In this document: positions 40,995 to 48,480 of the stretch, piece after piece | How the letters are laid out: each line of letters opens with the position of its first letter | Numbering within the stretch: the stretch's first letter is position 1 | Assembly (NCBI GenBank): GCA_900540595.1 | Contig: UQGL01000018.1 | Location: 1-48,480 of the forward strand | Direction of reading: 5' to 3' | Length of the DNA stretch: 48,480 nt | Origin: an uncultured Oscillospiraceae bacterium | GTDB lineage: Bacteria > Bacillota > Clostridia > Oscillospirales > Ruminococcaceae | The notes under the pieces: model-generated | Seen by the model: only the letters and a program-made list of their open reading frames with translations | The model's database searches: none | Told to the model about the DNA's origin: nothing | Position numbers and translations under genes: made by a program

Positions 40995-41493
40995 GCTGTC
41001 TGCGCTGGGTATTAAAAATGCACTGGCCTTATCGCTGGCCTACGCCAAGGAAAATCCTAAAGTGAAAGGCAAAACCAGCCTTGACCGTCTGTTGCGGGAG
41101 GGCAAGGAACTAAAAATTATTGCCCTGCAAAGCAAAGACGTGGGACAGTTTAAGGAATTGGCCAAGCAGTACGGCGTTTTATTCGCGGTCATCAAGGATA
41201 AGGCACAGAACGAAAAAGTTGACGTCATGTTCAAAGCTGAAGATGTCGCCAAACTGAACCGCATCTATGAGCAGTTGGGATATGCCATTCCCAAGGTCAC
41301 TACGGCAGACCGAAAAAAAGACCCAACCCGCCGTCAATCCGACAGCAACTCCTTGACGCGCGGGAAGAATCCTTTGGATATTGACCCCCGGCCATCTGTG
41401 CGGGCAACCATTATGGCACTGAAAAAAGCCGCCCGTACAGCAGCACAGGCACAGGAAAAAGTGCAGGATATTACTGCGAAGGAGGAGCGATAA
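40924..41493 (+). CDS. PcfB-like protein (DUF3801)
   Basis: The 189-residue protein belongs to DUF3801, named for PcfB of the enterococcal plasmid pCF10, where it links relaxase-bound DNA to the PcfC coupling protein. Recognisable stretches are MVREALQVTEVAIKLSALGI, TSLDRLLREGKELKIIALQ, FKELAKQYGVLFAVIKDK and DVMFKAEDVAKLNRIYEQLG, followed by a basic disordered tail. GAGGTG precedes the ATG, which lies inside the relaxase gene. The next gene starts immediately after its stop. Confidence 0.88.
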   Translation: MNNGGEAADQMVREALQVTEVAIKLSALGIKNALALSLAYAKENPKVKGKTSLDRLLREGKELKIIALQSKDVGQFKELAKQYGVLFAVIKDKAQNEKVDVMFKAEDVAKLNRIYEQLGYAIPKVTTADRKKDPTRRQSDSNSLTRGKNPLDIDPRPSVRATIMALKKAARTAAQAQEKVQDITAKEER

Positions 41494-42318
41494 ATGTACG
41501 AACAGCGATTGCCCATCGAGGAGTGGAAAGCCAAAAAGCAAGCCGAGCTTAAAGAAACCATTGCGGCGCAAAGATCCGCATTGCAGGAAGTTGTGCAAGA
41601 TGGCCAGCGCCTTGCTGACTATCTGTACGGCAGGGGGCGGCTTGGTAGCCATATCACATCCGGCAATGCCGCACTTGTGCTGCAAACCCTGCCGCAAGCG
41701 CGGGCCGTATTGACCGCCAAAGACTGGGATAAATTCGGGCGGCGCGTAAACAAAGGGGCAAAAGGCATCCCGCAGCTTGTGCGCGTCAATGGTTATTATA
41801 ATGTCGGCTCAATTTTCGATGTGTCCATGACCTACGGCAATAAACCGTATCCGATTCCTGAAATCAAGCCGGAGCAGATGGACAAGGCCATCAAGGAACT
41901 GGAGCGCCTTTCCCCGGTCAACATCATATTTCAAAATGAGGGCGTTGTCGGGTACGATGCCGAGCAACACGCGATTGTGTTCCCAACGGCCATGCCGCAG
42001 CGTGAAGTGCTGGCACGACTGCCCGCCGAAATCGTCATTGCAACCGCAGAGCAGCACACGCCGGGTATCTCCCAAGCGCCTTATCTGCGAAAAACAGCAA
42101 TGGCCGTTTCGGTGGAGTTTTGCGGGCGGTTTTCCCTGCCGATGCCCGATACCGCTGCCGCTACACTGGACGGGATGGACACCCACATTCCACCCGGTGA
42201 GGAACGCAAAACACTGGAAGAAATTCGGGAACTGTCTGTGACTATTGGAGACACTGTGGAAAAGGCACTCGGTTTGCAGCGCGGCCAAAGCTCACCGCAG
42301 CGGGACGAGGCCCGCTAA
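41494..42318 (+). CDS. ArdC-N-like ICE protein of unknown function
   Basis: The 274-residue product has a coiled N terminus (residues about 8-40) and a central segment, SGNAALVLQTLPQARAVLTA with FGRRVNKGAKGI, that resembles the ArdC N-terminal single-strand-binding domain. The same module opens the giant methylase-helicase protein of this element (WVKRGAHGI). The C-terminal metallopeptidase half of true ArdC is missing. The rest, including IPPGEERKTLEEIRELSVTI, is not recognised. It lies directly between pcfB and the coupling protein gene, so a role in protecting or handling transferred DNA is plausible but unproven. Confidence 0.65.
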   Translation: MYEQRLPIEEWKAKKQAELKETIAAQRSALQEVVQDGQRLADYLYGRGRLGSHITSGNAALVLQTLPQARAVLTAKDWDKFGRRVNKGAKGIPQLVRVNGYYNVGSIFDVSMTYGNKPYPIPEIKPEQMDKAIKELERLSPVNIIFQNEGVVGYDAEQHAIVFPTAMPQREVLARLPAEIVIATAEQHTPGISQAPYLRKTAMAVSVEFCGRFSLPMPDTAAATLDGMDTHIPPGEERKTLEEIRELSVTIGDTVEKALGLQRGQSSPQRDEAR

Positions 42319-42323
42319 ACATC

Positions 42324-44165
42324 ATGCGCCCGAATAAAGACCGCCGCACAGAAATTATTCTGTACGGGCTGTTGCTGATACCGCTGCTGTTTGCTGCCGC
42401 AGCGCTGGCACAGGCAACTGAACAGGCGCAGGGGCTGGCAGAAATCACCGTTGTACTAAGCTCTATTCTCAACAATCCTATGGCATTGAAATGGTGCGCC
42501 AGCACTCCAAAATTTCTGCTGGCGGTGCTGGTGCTTTATCCGTTGGCCGTCTACTGCTATATGCTCGACCAAGCAGACCGCCACCCCGGCGCAGAGCACG
42601 GCACGGCCAAGTGGGGCAGCGCCCACACACTTAACCTAAAATATCGGAACACAAAGCAACCGGCAGAAAACTACATCTTGACCGAGAATGTACGCTTCAG
42701 TACCGATAGCCACGCACATAAGCACAATCTTAACATTATTGTGATTGGCGGTTCGGGCAGCGGCAAGACACGCTTTTATGTGAAGCCCAACGCGCTGCAA
42801 CTGATTGGCTCTTATCTTTTTCTGGACCCCAAAGGGGAATTGACACGCACCCTCGGCAGAATCATGGAAACGAAAGGTATCAGCGTGACAGTGCTTGACC
42901 TTGTGCATTTTCAAGGGCATTACAATCCGATGGCCTATCTCGAAACCGATGAGGACGCCATCAAGCTGGCGTTCGCCATCGTCAACAACACCAAACCCAA
43001 GGATGCCCCCAGCGGCGGCGATAAGTTTTGGGATGATTCCTCGGTGCTGCTGATCTCCGCGCTGATTCTCTATCTGATGTACGAAGCCCCCGCCAGTGAG
43101 CAGAATTTCTCGACGCTGATGTACATGATTCTAAATTGTCAGGTCAGTGAGAATGAAATGGTCGAGAATCCCCTGATGATGCTGTTCGGAGAATTGGAGC
43201 GACGTGACCCGCAGCACCCCGCCGTCTTGCAATTCAAGTCTTTTATGTTGGGTGCGAAAAAGACGCTACAATCTATTTTGATTTCCGCTGCGGCCAATCT
43301 TTATATGTTCAACAGCCGTAAGTTTGCGGAAATGACTTCTCGTGATGAAATGTTCCTGTCGCGTATGGGGCTGGAGCAGCGGGCGCTGTTCATTGTGCTA
43401 CCCGACAATGACACCACGTTCAACTTTATCGCCACGATGCTCTACACACAGCTTTTCGACCAACTGTTCAGACTGGCAGATTCCACGCCGGAATACAACG
43501 GTGCGTTGCCGGTTCATGTGCGGCTGATGATGGACGAGTTTGCAAATGTTGCCTTGCCCAAGAACTTCAAAAATATCTTGGCAGTCTGCCGCAGCCGAAA
43601 TATCAGCTGCGACATTATTTTGCAGAACATCGCCCAGCTAAAAAGCCTGTTCAAAGACGATTGGGAAGGCATAATCGGAAACTGTGACACCCTGCTTTAC
43701 CTCGGCGGCAACGAGTACGGTACCTACGAATATCTTTCCAAAATTCTCGGCAAGGAAACCGAACGCACCAAAAGCCAAAGCATTGGCAAAGGCAGCCGGG
43801 GCAGCAGCAGCGACAGCCTGCAAACGGCGGGCCGCGAACTGTGTATGCCCGATGAAATCCGCCGTATGCGTGACGATGAGTGCCTGCTGCTGATGCGCAG
43901 CGAGGACCCTGTCATCGACAAAAAGTATAATCTGCTCCACCACCCGAATGTAAAATATACACCCGATGCAGGAGGTGAGCCTTATGTAATGCCGCCCGAC
44001 TATATGGGCGACGCCGTCACTATCACGATGGGTGCTGTTGCTGCCGCGACAGCACCCGAAATCACCGAAGAAATGTACGAACAACTCGACTACTTAGAAA
44101 AACACCCGGAGGAAAATTATTATGAAAATGAAGAAAACTTCTCTCAATACAAGCAAGGCGACTGA
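42324..44165 (+). CDS. VirD4/TraG-type conjugal coupling protein
   Basis: The 613-residue protein is the type IV coupling ATPase that docks the relaxosome at the membrane channel. Two N-terminal membrane helices (about 11-31 and 62-80) are followed by the Walker A motif GGSGSGKTR (142-150), YLFLDPKGELTRTLG, the Walker B motif LMMDEFANV, and the DIILQNIAQLKSLF and GNCDTLLYLGGNE segments typical of VirD4/PcfC. Length is normal for the family. It follows the ArdC-like gene by five bases and overlaps the Maff2 gene by 44 bases. Confidence 0.95.
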   Translation: MRPNKDRRTEIILYGLLLIPLLFAAAALAQATEQAQGLAEITVVLSSILNNPMALKWCASTPKFLLAVLVLYPLAVYCYMLDQADRHPGAEHGTAKWGSAHTLNLKYRNTKQPAENYILTENVRFSTDSHAHKHNLNIIVIGGSGSGKTRFYVKPNALQLIGSYLFLDPKGELTRTLGRIMETKGISVTVLDLVHFQGHYNPMAYLETDEDAIKLAFAIVNNTKPKDAPSGGDKFWDDSSVLLISALILYLMYEAPASEQNFSTLMYMILNCQVSENEMVENPLMMLFGELERRDPQHPAVLQFKSFMLGAKKTLQSILISAAANLYMFNSRKFAEMTSRDEMFLSRMGLEQRALFIVLPDNDTTFNFIATMLYTQLFDQLFRLADSTPEYNGALPVHVRLMMDEFANVALPKNFKNILAVCRSRNISCDIILQNIAQLKSLFKDDWEGIIGNCDTLLYLGGNEYGTYEYLSKILGKETERTKSQSIGKGSRGSSSDSLQTAGRELCMPDEIRRMRDDECLLLMRSEDPVIDKKYNLLHHPNVKYTPDAGGEPYVMPPDYMGDAVTITMGAVAAATAPEITEEMYEQLDYLEKHPEENYYENEENFSQYKQGD

Positions 44166-44454
44166 CCGCAAAATCAAGCGCCTTTATCTTGTGGCGGCGA
44201 CGGTGGTTGCCGCTGCTTTTGTTATGGCCATGCCTGCCTTTGCAGATGATCCGCTGACGACCATCAACAATCTGAGCGACTTTGTGTTCAGCGCCATCAA
44301 AGCCATCGGCGCGATCCTGCTGGGGTTCGGCATCGTGCAAATCGGCCTTGCTCTCAAAGGCCACGATGCCAGCCAGCGCGCGCAAGGCTTCATGACGTTC
44401 TTCGGCGGCGTAGTCATTTACTTTGCAAAGGATATTCTTGATATGATTCTGTAA
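44122..44454 (+). CDS. Maff2-family mobile element membrane protein
   Basis: The 110-residue protein has a basic head, a hydrophobic segment ending AMPAFADD that looks like a signal peptide (cleavage near residue 41), and two further membrane segments (IGAILLGFGIVQIGLAL and a C-terminal one near FFGGVVIYFA). It matches the Maff2 proteins found after VirD4 in Tn1549-type ICEs, with size and topology like VirB2/TrbC pilins. The ATG lies inside virD4 with GAGG upstream. In related elements TrbL, PrgI and VirB4 follow; here the abiE cassette does. Confidence 0.88.
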   Translation: MKMKKTSLNTSKATDRKIKRLYLVAATVVAAAFVMAMPAFADDPLTTINNLSDFVFSAIKAIGAILLGFGIVQIGLALKGHDASQRAQGFMTFFGGVVIYFAKDILDMIL

Positions 44455-44468
44455 GCGATGCCGTCTTG

Positions 44469-44514
44469 TTGACTTTTATGCTAAATAAGCGTATAATATT
44501 TAGCATGAAAGTCA
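44469..44514 (+). promoter_or_regulatory. abiE promoter with 17-bp inverted-repeat operator
   Basis: TTGACT (44469-44474) and TATAAT (44492-44497) are 17 bases apart. Arms of 17 bases, 44470-44486 and 44498-44514, are inverted repeats with one mismatch and enclose the -10 element. AbiEi proteins are known to repress their own promoters by binding inverted repeats. Confidence 0.88.
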
Positions 44515-44535
44515 ATTTGAGAGAAGGTGTGTGCT

Positions 44536-45129
44536 ATGGATTCTACAACGAAGATTATAGAGTTGGCTTCCCAAAATAATGGCATCGTAACTGCTGCTAT
44601 GATTTCTTCTGCCGGAATATCACGCGGAAGTTTGAAATATTTGGCCGATACAGGCCGATTAGATCAGGTCTCCCGTGGGGTATATACCCTGCCGGAAGTT
44701 TGGGAGGATGAATTTGTATCCATTCAAGAGCGATATAAGCGTGGTGTATTTGCATTGGATACCGCACTGTTTCTGCATGATTTGACTGACAGGACACCAC
44801 ACAAGTTTCACATGGCATTTCCCTATGGATATAATACATCCAGTCCAAAAGCAGCGGGGATTTTATGCTCTTGCAAGAAAGAGCCTTATTACAGTCTTGG
44901 GATCGCGCTGGTTGACACCCCTGCCGGAAATACAGTCCGGGCCTACAATGCAGAAAAAACCCTATGTGAAATTCTAAAGCCCATCAGCCACACGGATATT
45001 CAGATCATTACAGATGCATTCAAACGGTACGCTGGCCGTAAAGACAAGAACATTCCTTTGCTTTCGGAATATGCTCATCAACTACGCGTAGAAAAACGGC
45101 TGCGTCCTTATTTGGAGGTACTATTATGA
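44536..45129 (+). CDS. abiEi: AbiEi antitoxin/transcriptional regulator
   Basis: The 197-residue protein is the antitoxin of the type IV toxin-antitoxin system AbiE, which aborts phage infection. Its N-terminal winged helix-turn-helix (IIELASQNNGIVTAAMISSA, then GISRGSLKYLADTGRLDQVS) is followed by RGVYTLPE and a C-terminal domain containing FALDTALFLHDLTDRTP and the typical VRAYNAEKTLCEILK. GAAGGTG precedes the ATG at 44536. It overlaps abiEii by four bases and should repress the operon through the 17-bp repeats upstream. The cassette is more AT-rich than its neighbours, a sign of separate acquisition. Confidence 0.92.
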   Translation: MDSTTKIIELASQNNGIVTAAMISSAGISRGSLKYLADTGRLDQVSRGVYTLPEVWEDEFVSIQERYKRGVFALDTALFLHDLTDRTPHKFHMAFPYGYNTSSPKAAGILCSCKKEPYYSLGIALVDTPAGNTVRAYNAEKTLCEILKPISHTDIQIITDAFKRYAGRKDKNIPLLSEYAHQLRVEKRLRPYLEVLL

Positions 45130-45971
45130 AAAACGCTATGCAGCTGAAAGCGATTATGAAAAAGCTGGCGAAAGAAAACCAGATTTCCGCACAGCTTGTT
45201 CTGCAAAATTATATGCTGGAACGATTCTTGGAGCGGGTATCATTATCCCCGTATCGGGATAATTACATTATCAAAGGTGGCTTTTTAATTTCCTCTATGG
45301 TGGGGCTGAACTCCAGAGCGACAATGGATATGGATGCTACCATAAAGGGTTATCCAGTTACGCAGGATACCGTCCAAAAAATGATAGAGAAGATTCTCAC
45401 CGTTCCTGTTGACGATGACATCACATTTACATTCAAAAGCATTGGTGAAATCCGGGAGGGTGATGAATATACTGGATACCGCGTAGCTTTGACAGCCGAT
45501 TTTCCGCCTATGGCAGTTCCCTTAAAGCTGGACATTACTACTGGCGATAAAATCACACCACGCGAAATTCAATATGACTACAAGTTGATGCTGGAAGATC
45601 GTCATATTCAAGTTATGGCATACAATTTGGCCACCATTCTGGCGGAAAAGCTGGAGACTGTAATATCTCGCAGTGACCAGAATACCCGGCCAAGAGATTA
45701 TTATGATGTCTATATCCTTACCAAACTGCAAGCAGAAAATATAGACTTTCCCGCTTTAGGGGCGGCACTGATGGCTACAGCCAGTAAGCGAGGCTCTGAT
45801 TCGATTTTGCAAGATTATAGAGCAATTGTGGAAGCGGTGCGAAACAGCGAGATTATGCGTAGGCAATGGGATAATTACCGAAAAGATTTCGACTACGCTT
45901 CCACCATCAGCTTTGATGAAGTGTGTGATGCAGTTGCTTCTACAATAGTGATGACGGCCTTATCAGTCTGA
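45126..45971 (+). CDS. abiEii: AbiEii nucleotidyltransferase toxin
   Basis: The 281-residue protein is the toxin of the AbiE pair, a DNA polymerase beta-like nucleotidyltransferase; relatives transfer nucleotides to tRNA. KGGFLISS (50-57), the D68-x-D70 pair in MDMDAT, AEKLETVIS and RPRDYYDVY are the family motifs. Its start overlaps abiEi as ATGA. The last few residues (after CDAVAST) run into sequence whose other frame carries a remnant of a different gene, so the original C terminus may have been altered at the insertion junction. Confidence 0.92.
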   Translation: MKNAMQLKAIMKKLAKENQISAQLVLQNYMLERFLERVSLSPYRDNYIIKGGFLISSMVGLNSRATMDMDATIKGYPVTQDTVQKMIEKILTVPVDDDITFTFKSIGEIREGDEYTGYRVALTADFPPMAVPLKLDITTGDKITPREIQYDYKLMLEDRHIQVMAYNLATILAEKLETVISRSDQNTRPRDYYDVYILTKLQAENIDFPALGAALMATASKRGSDSILQDYRAIVEAVRNSEIMRRQWDNYRKDFDYASTISFDEVCDAVASTIVMTALSV

Positions 45972-46138
45972 CCGATGAACAGATGGCCTATTATGAAAAG
46001 CTCTACCACCACCCAATCGCCTTTCTACCCATGGTACACAGCTTCCTGCCGATGAAATGCACCCCCGAACAGTATGAGCAATTCAAGCGTGACGGTAACA
46101 AACTAAAAGTCAAGCCCATCGACCACGGAGAACGATAA
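45965..46138 (+). pseudogene. Remnant of an ICE gene after the abiE cassette
   Basis: A 57-codon open stretch in another frame than abiEii reads SLTDEQMAYYEKLYHHPIAF, LPMVHSFLPMKCTPEQYEQF and a hydrophilic end KLKVKPIDHGER. It looks like the natural C terminus of a soluble protein but has no ribosome binding site at its only early ATG (45983). I read it as the 3' end of a gene cut when abiE was inserted. Parent gene not recognised. The next 90 bases hold only a 13-codon frame. Confidence 0.5.
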
Positions 46139-46228
46139 CACCATGATTCTGCACAAACAAAAAGCGGGGTGCCGCTCGCCGTAGAAATCAAGAAGCACAA
46201 CTTTTATATAAAAGAGGAGGATACCACC

Positions 46229-46366
46229 ATGACCGACCCCAAATTTATGACCCCGCCCCATCGTAGGGCATACTTAACCCACCTTAACCGCTGCAAGGTG
46301 ATGGACAGCTACCCGGAATATACGCGCCAGTTGGATGATGTGGTAATTGACGATGCCCGGAATTAA
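46229..46366 (+). CDS. 45-residue ICE protein of unknown function
   Basis: A short frame begins eight bases after a very strong AAAGAGGAGG ribosome binding site. The product (MTDPKFMTPPHRRAYLTHLN, then RCKVMDSYPEYTRQLDD) is hydrophilic with no membrane segment, and I do not recognise it. Its last 14 bases overlap the start of the M23-domain gene, so it may serve to couple translation of that gene. Confidence 0.65.
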   Translation: MTDPKFMTPPHRRAYLTHLNRCKVMDSYPEYTRQLDDVVIDDARN

Positions 46367-48026
46367 AGCAAAGCGCAAGCAGTTTGTGCGCAAAACGCTT
46401 ATGCGGACCAAGGCGCAGAGCGAACGCACCGCCGAGCAGCGGCAGGAATCCCCCGAAGAATACGCACAAACCGAGGTGCAGCAGGGCATTTCCGATGTGG
46501 CTGCCCGTACAGGCAACACCGCCAAAAGCACCGCCCGCATGAGCTACCGCAAGTTTCGTGCAATGCAGGAGAAGCGGAAAAATCTCACCTTGCAGGGCAG
46601 CACCCAATCTGCATCAAAGCCGACTGAAAAAGAGAAAGTCACTGTTCCCACGCAGACCGAGCGCAGGGAAATGTTCAAAAAGCAACGTTTCCGGCAAAAG
46701 GCCATCGCAGCCAAAACACCAGCGCCGCAAGCCCCTGTGCCGTCATCGGCCACACCGGCACCGCCGCCTTACCAAGCACAAATGCAGCAACACTTAAAGC
46801 GGCAGCACCTGACCCGCGAGGCTGTGCGCCGCTATCTGCAAAAGCAGACGGCTGCCACAGCGGCGGGCCATACCGCTCCCATCGTTACCCACGCACCCAA
46901 GCTGCCCACAATCAGCAATAAACAAGCCACGGTTGAAGCAATCAGCCGTGGCGTTCATTATATCGCAGCCAAAATCAAAGCCCTGCTCTCCCAAACCGTG
47001 CGGCGCGCCGCGCAATCGCTGCTGGCGCTGCTTTGCGCGGGCGGCGTGGTGCTGTTGCTGGCGATGGTCATAGGCGCGGCTGCAGCGGTCATCGGCTCCC
47101 CGATGGGCATCCTGTTTGCGGACGAATCCGGCGACCCCAACAGCATCCCCATTGCCGAAATCGTAGCCGACACCAACGCCGACTTCGGCACGGCCATCAA
47201 TGACATCGTATCCGCCCACCCGGAGTGCAGCGAAACCACCATCACCTACGACTACGATGACGGTCATACATGGGCAAGCTACTGGCCGGAGGTGCTGGCT
47301 ATCTTTGCGGTACATACTAACCTCAACTCCGATAGCGACGTTGTCGTTATCAATGCCGCCCAAAAGCAGCGCATCCAAGACACCTTTTGGGCTATGCACG
47401 AGATCACCTACGAGGTCGAAGAAGTAGACACCACTCCCGAACCCACCGAGGACGACCCCGACCCGGAGCAGCAGACCGACTATATTTTGCACATCACCGT
47501 CAGCAGCAAAACTGTGGATGAACTGGCCGAGTTGTACAATTTCACCCAAGACCAAAACGATATATTGCACGAACTTCTCTCCGATGAAATGCGCCCTACA
47601 CTGCTTTCCCTCTGCGGCGGCATCGGCATCATCGAGGATGGCGAGTTATGCTGGCCGCTGCCCGGCCACACCTATATTTCCTGCAATTTTGGTGACGACG
47701 ACGCTTACGGTAACTCCGGGCATCGCGGTACGGACATTCCCGCGCCGGAGGGGACGCCGATTCTCGCCGCCCACAGCGGCACGGTCATTATCTCTGGCTG
47801 GAACAACAGCTACGGCAACCAAGTTTTGCTGGATAACGGCGCTGGACTTTCCACGCGGTACGCCCACATGACGCAAACTGCCGTTACCGCAGGTGAATCG
47901 GTAACGGCAGGGCAGGTTATAGGTTATGTAGGTAATACCGGCGACAGCACAGGTTTCCACCTGCATTTTGAGGTTATGCAGAATGGTGTGCGTGTGAATC
48001 CGATGGATATGGTTTCCGTGCGCTGA
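46353..48026 (+). CDS. CD1108-like membrane protein with M23 peptidase domain
   Basis: The 557-residue protein is of the kind that follows VirB4 in clostridial ICEs and serves as the cell-wall hydrolase and channel part of the transfer apparatus. A long basic cytoplasmic region (about 1-220) precedes one transmembrane helix (LLALLCAGGVVLLLAMVIGA, about 225-245), a CD1108-type domain (IAEIVADTNADFGTAINDIV, HTWASYWPEVLAIFAVHTN) and a C-terminal LytM/M23 domain with HRGTDIPAPEGTPI, YAHM and HLHFEV, keeping the zinc ligands. The ATG at 46353 overlaps the 45-residue frame. It is whole, although VirB4 is missing upstream. Confidence 0.88.
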   Translation: MPGIKAKRKQFVRKTLMRTKAQSERTAEQRQESPEEYAQTEVQQGISDVAARTGNTAKSTARMSYRKFRAMQEKRKNLTLQGSTQSASKPTEKEKVTVPTQTERREMFKKQRFRQKAIAAKTPAPQAPVPSSATPAPPPYQAQMQQHLKRQHLTREAVRRYLQKQTAATAAGHTAPIVTHAPKLPTISNKQATVEAISRGVHYIAAKIKALLSQTVRRAAQSLLALLCAGGVVLLLAMVIGAAAAVIGSPMGILFADESGDPNSIPIAEIVADTNADFGTAINDIVSAHPECSETTITYDYDDGHTWASYWPEVLAIFAVHTNLNSDSDVVVINAAQKQRIQDTFWAMHEITYEVEEVDTTPEPTEDDPDPEQQTDYILHITVSSKTVDELAELYNFTQDQNDILHELLSDEMRPTLLSLCGGIGIIEDGELCWPLPGHTYISCNFGDDDAYGNSGHRGTDIPAPEGTPILAAHSGTVIISGWNNSYGNQVLLDNGAGLSTRYAHMTQTAVTAGESVTAGQVIGYVGNTGDSTGFHLHFEVMQNGVRVNPMDMVSVR

Positions 48027-48067
48027 TATAGGCCGGTACCCATTTTGTTTACTTTCGATTGGCTTTG

Positions 48068-48090
48068 AAAGCTGCAGCAGGAGCTTTTTT
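48068..48090 (+). terminator. Weak intrinsic terminator after the M23 gene
   Basis: AAAGCT/AGCTTT forms a 6-bp stem with an 8-base loop and runs into six Ts, 42 bases past the stop codon. It faces the plus-strand transfer operon. Confidence 0.6.
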
Positions 48091-48134
48091 CCCTGTGCTG
48101 CACGGACGCTGGTGCCGTTGTGCCTATAAAACAA

Positions 48135-48166
48135 CACCAGCCGTCACGGGGGTGTGACGGCTGGTG
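48135..48166 (-). terminator. Strong terminator for the minus-strand fragment
   Basis: A perfect 13-bp stem CACCAGCCGTCAC/GTGACGGCTGGTG with a 6-base loop. On the minus strand it is followed by TTGTTTTAT and sits 26 bases after the stop of the fragment at 48192. On the plus strand CTGTTATAC follows, a poorer signal. Confidence 0.8.
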
Positions 48167-48191
48167 CTGTTATACTTTAGGTGGGTGGTGT

Positions 48192-48377
48192 TTAATTAAC
48201 GCTGACGGTAAAGGTTACCGTGTCGGTGTATTCGCCGGAATACTTAATATCGTCACCGGTAAGTTTAAAGGTAAGCTCTGTACTGCCTGAGCCTGACTTG
48301 ACTGCTAGAACGGTAGCACCACTATCACCAACAGTTAGTGCTGCCAGATGTTGTTTCCCAAATCGCGCAGCCGACCT
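48192..48377 (-). pseudogene. 3' end of a secreted surface protein gene, start missing
   Basis: A 61-codon minus-strand frame without any start codon ends in VLAVKSGSGSTELTFKLTGD, then YSGEYTDTVTFTVSVN and stop. Such an Ig-like beta-strand ending closes many secreted proteins of Gram-positive bacteria. It is bounded upstream by a stop codon (48378-48380) and overlaps the neighbouring frame, so only the 3' part of the gene remains. Confidence 0.5.
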
Positions 48378-48480
48378 TTATAATCGTTGATGAGAGCTTC
48401 AGCATTTTCGCCATCCGGGAAAGTTACCAGATAGCCGTCCCCGGCCTCATGAAAACCAATGATTCCCGCAAGCCCTGCCA
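48335..48480 (-). CDS. Partial minus-strand gene running off the window
   Basis: A frame open to the window edge gives at least 47 residues including AGLAGIIGFHEAGDGYLVTF, PDGENAEALINDYKGRLRDL and the end GNNIWQH. It is not recognised. Composition is that of a real soluble protein with a beta-hairpin and helix. The last few codons overlap the frame of the surface-protein fragment, so the true C terminus may have been replaced at a recombination junction near 48340. Confidence 0.5.
   Translation of the reverse strand, partial: AGLAGIIGFHEAGDGYLVTFPDGENAEALINDYKGRLRDLGNNIWQH

Larger units (their letters stand above)
17139..48480. mobile_element. Tn1549-like integrative and conjugative element, partial
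   Basis: The element starts at the truncated tRNA-Leu and carries a characteristic clostridial ICE set: Toprim primase-like protein, ParA/ParB, DUF3846, YodL, methylase-helicase, DUF3848/DUF3849, Cna-B adhesin, MobC, relaxase, PcfB, VirD4 and Maff2, then a CD1108-like M23 protein. GC content drops visibly at the boundary. Integrase, TrbL, PrgI, VirB4 and topoisomerase are absent from the window. The right boundary is not seen; the last 350 bases may already be a different segment. Confidence 0.85.

Overview
The window joins two kinds of DNA. Positions 1 to about 17,140 look like GC-rich chromosome of a clostridial gut Firmicute. spoIIR, addAB, a class B sortase and Shine-Dalgarno sites of the AAGGAG type all point there, and the interspersed hairpin repeats and codon use resemble the Faecalibacterium/Gemmiger/Subdoligranulum group of Oscillospiraceae (inference; no 16S here). 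From about 17,140 rightwards lies an integrative and conjugative element (ICE) of the Tn1549-like clostridial type, visibly less GC-rich and with almost every gene on the plus strand.

Chromosomal part: a minus-strand run holds rfbA-rfbD-rfbB (dTDP-sugar synthesis, no rfbC in the window) and a membrane-anchored protein. After a terminator come an Lrp/AsnC regulator with its aminotransferase, ispE, spoIIR, addB and addA. A divergent plus-strand group holds a small lipoprotein with a TPATGD sorting-like motif, a class B sortase, a PC4/YdbC-like protein and an HD-domain protein. Promoters with exact 17-bp spacing are readable for the rfb operon, the lipoprotein gene and ydbC.

The ICE begins at a 3' fragment of tRNA-Leu(CAA) whose 5' half is missing, as expected for one att end of an element inserted in that gene. 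A leader with an intrinsic terminator precedes a Toprim primase-like gene, parA, parB (with a 27-bp palindrome inside), DUF3846 and YodL genes, and a 2,517-residue methylase-helicase protein. Inside that gene a complete TnpV gene is encoded in another frame with its own strong ribosome binding site. Cargo and accessory genes follow: a CAP-domain lipoprotein, a Phd/RelE-type toxin-antitoxin pair, DUF3848/DUF3849 proteins, a 2,074-residue Cna-B type LPxTG-like adhesin, a PAPS-reductase-like protein and a resolvase-like protein without the catalytic serine. The transfer module then has a probable oriT, mobC, a relaxase that appears to start at AUA, pcfB, an ArdC-like protein, the VirD4/TraG coupling protein and Maff2.

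Where such elements normally carry TrbL, PrgI and VirB4, this one has an abiEi-abiEii cassette under a promoter with a 17-bp inverted repeat, followed by a gene remnant, a 45-aa ORF and the M23-domain CD1108-like protein. The element may therefore have lost its core secretion genes and depend on helper functions. The right end of the window holds a strong terminator and two minus-strand fragments that meet at an apparent recombination junction. No integrase is present, so the other ICE end lies outside the window.
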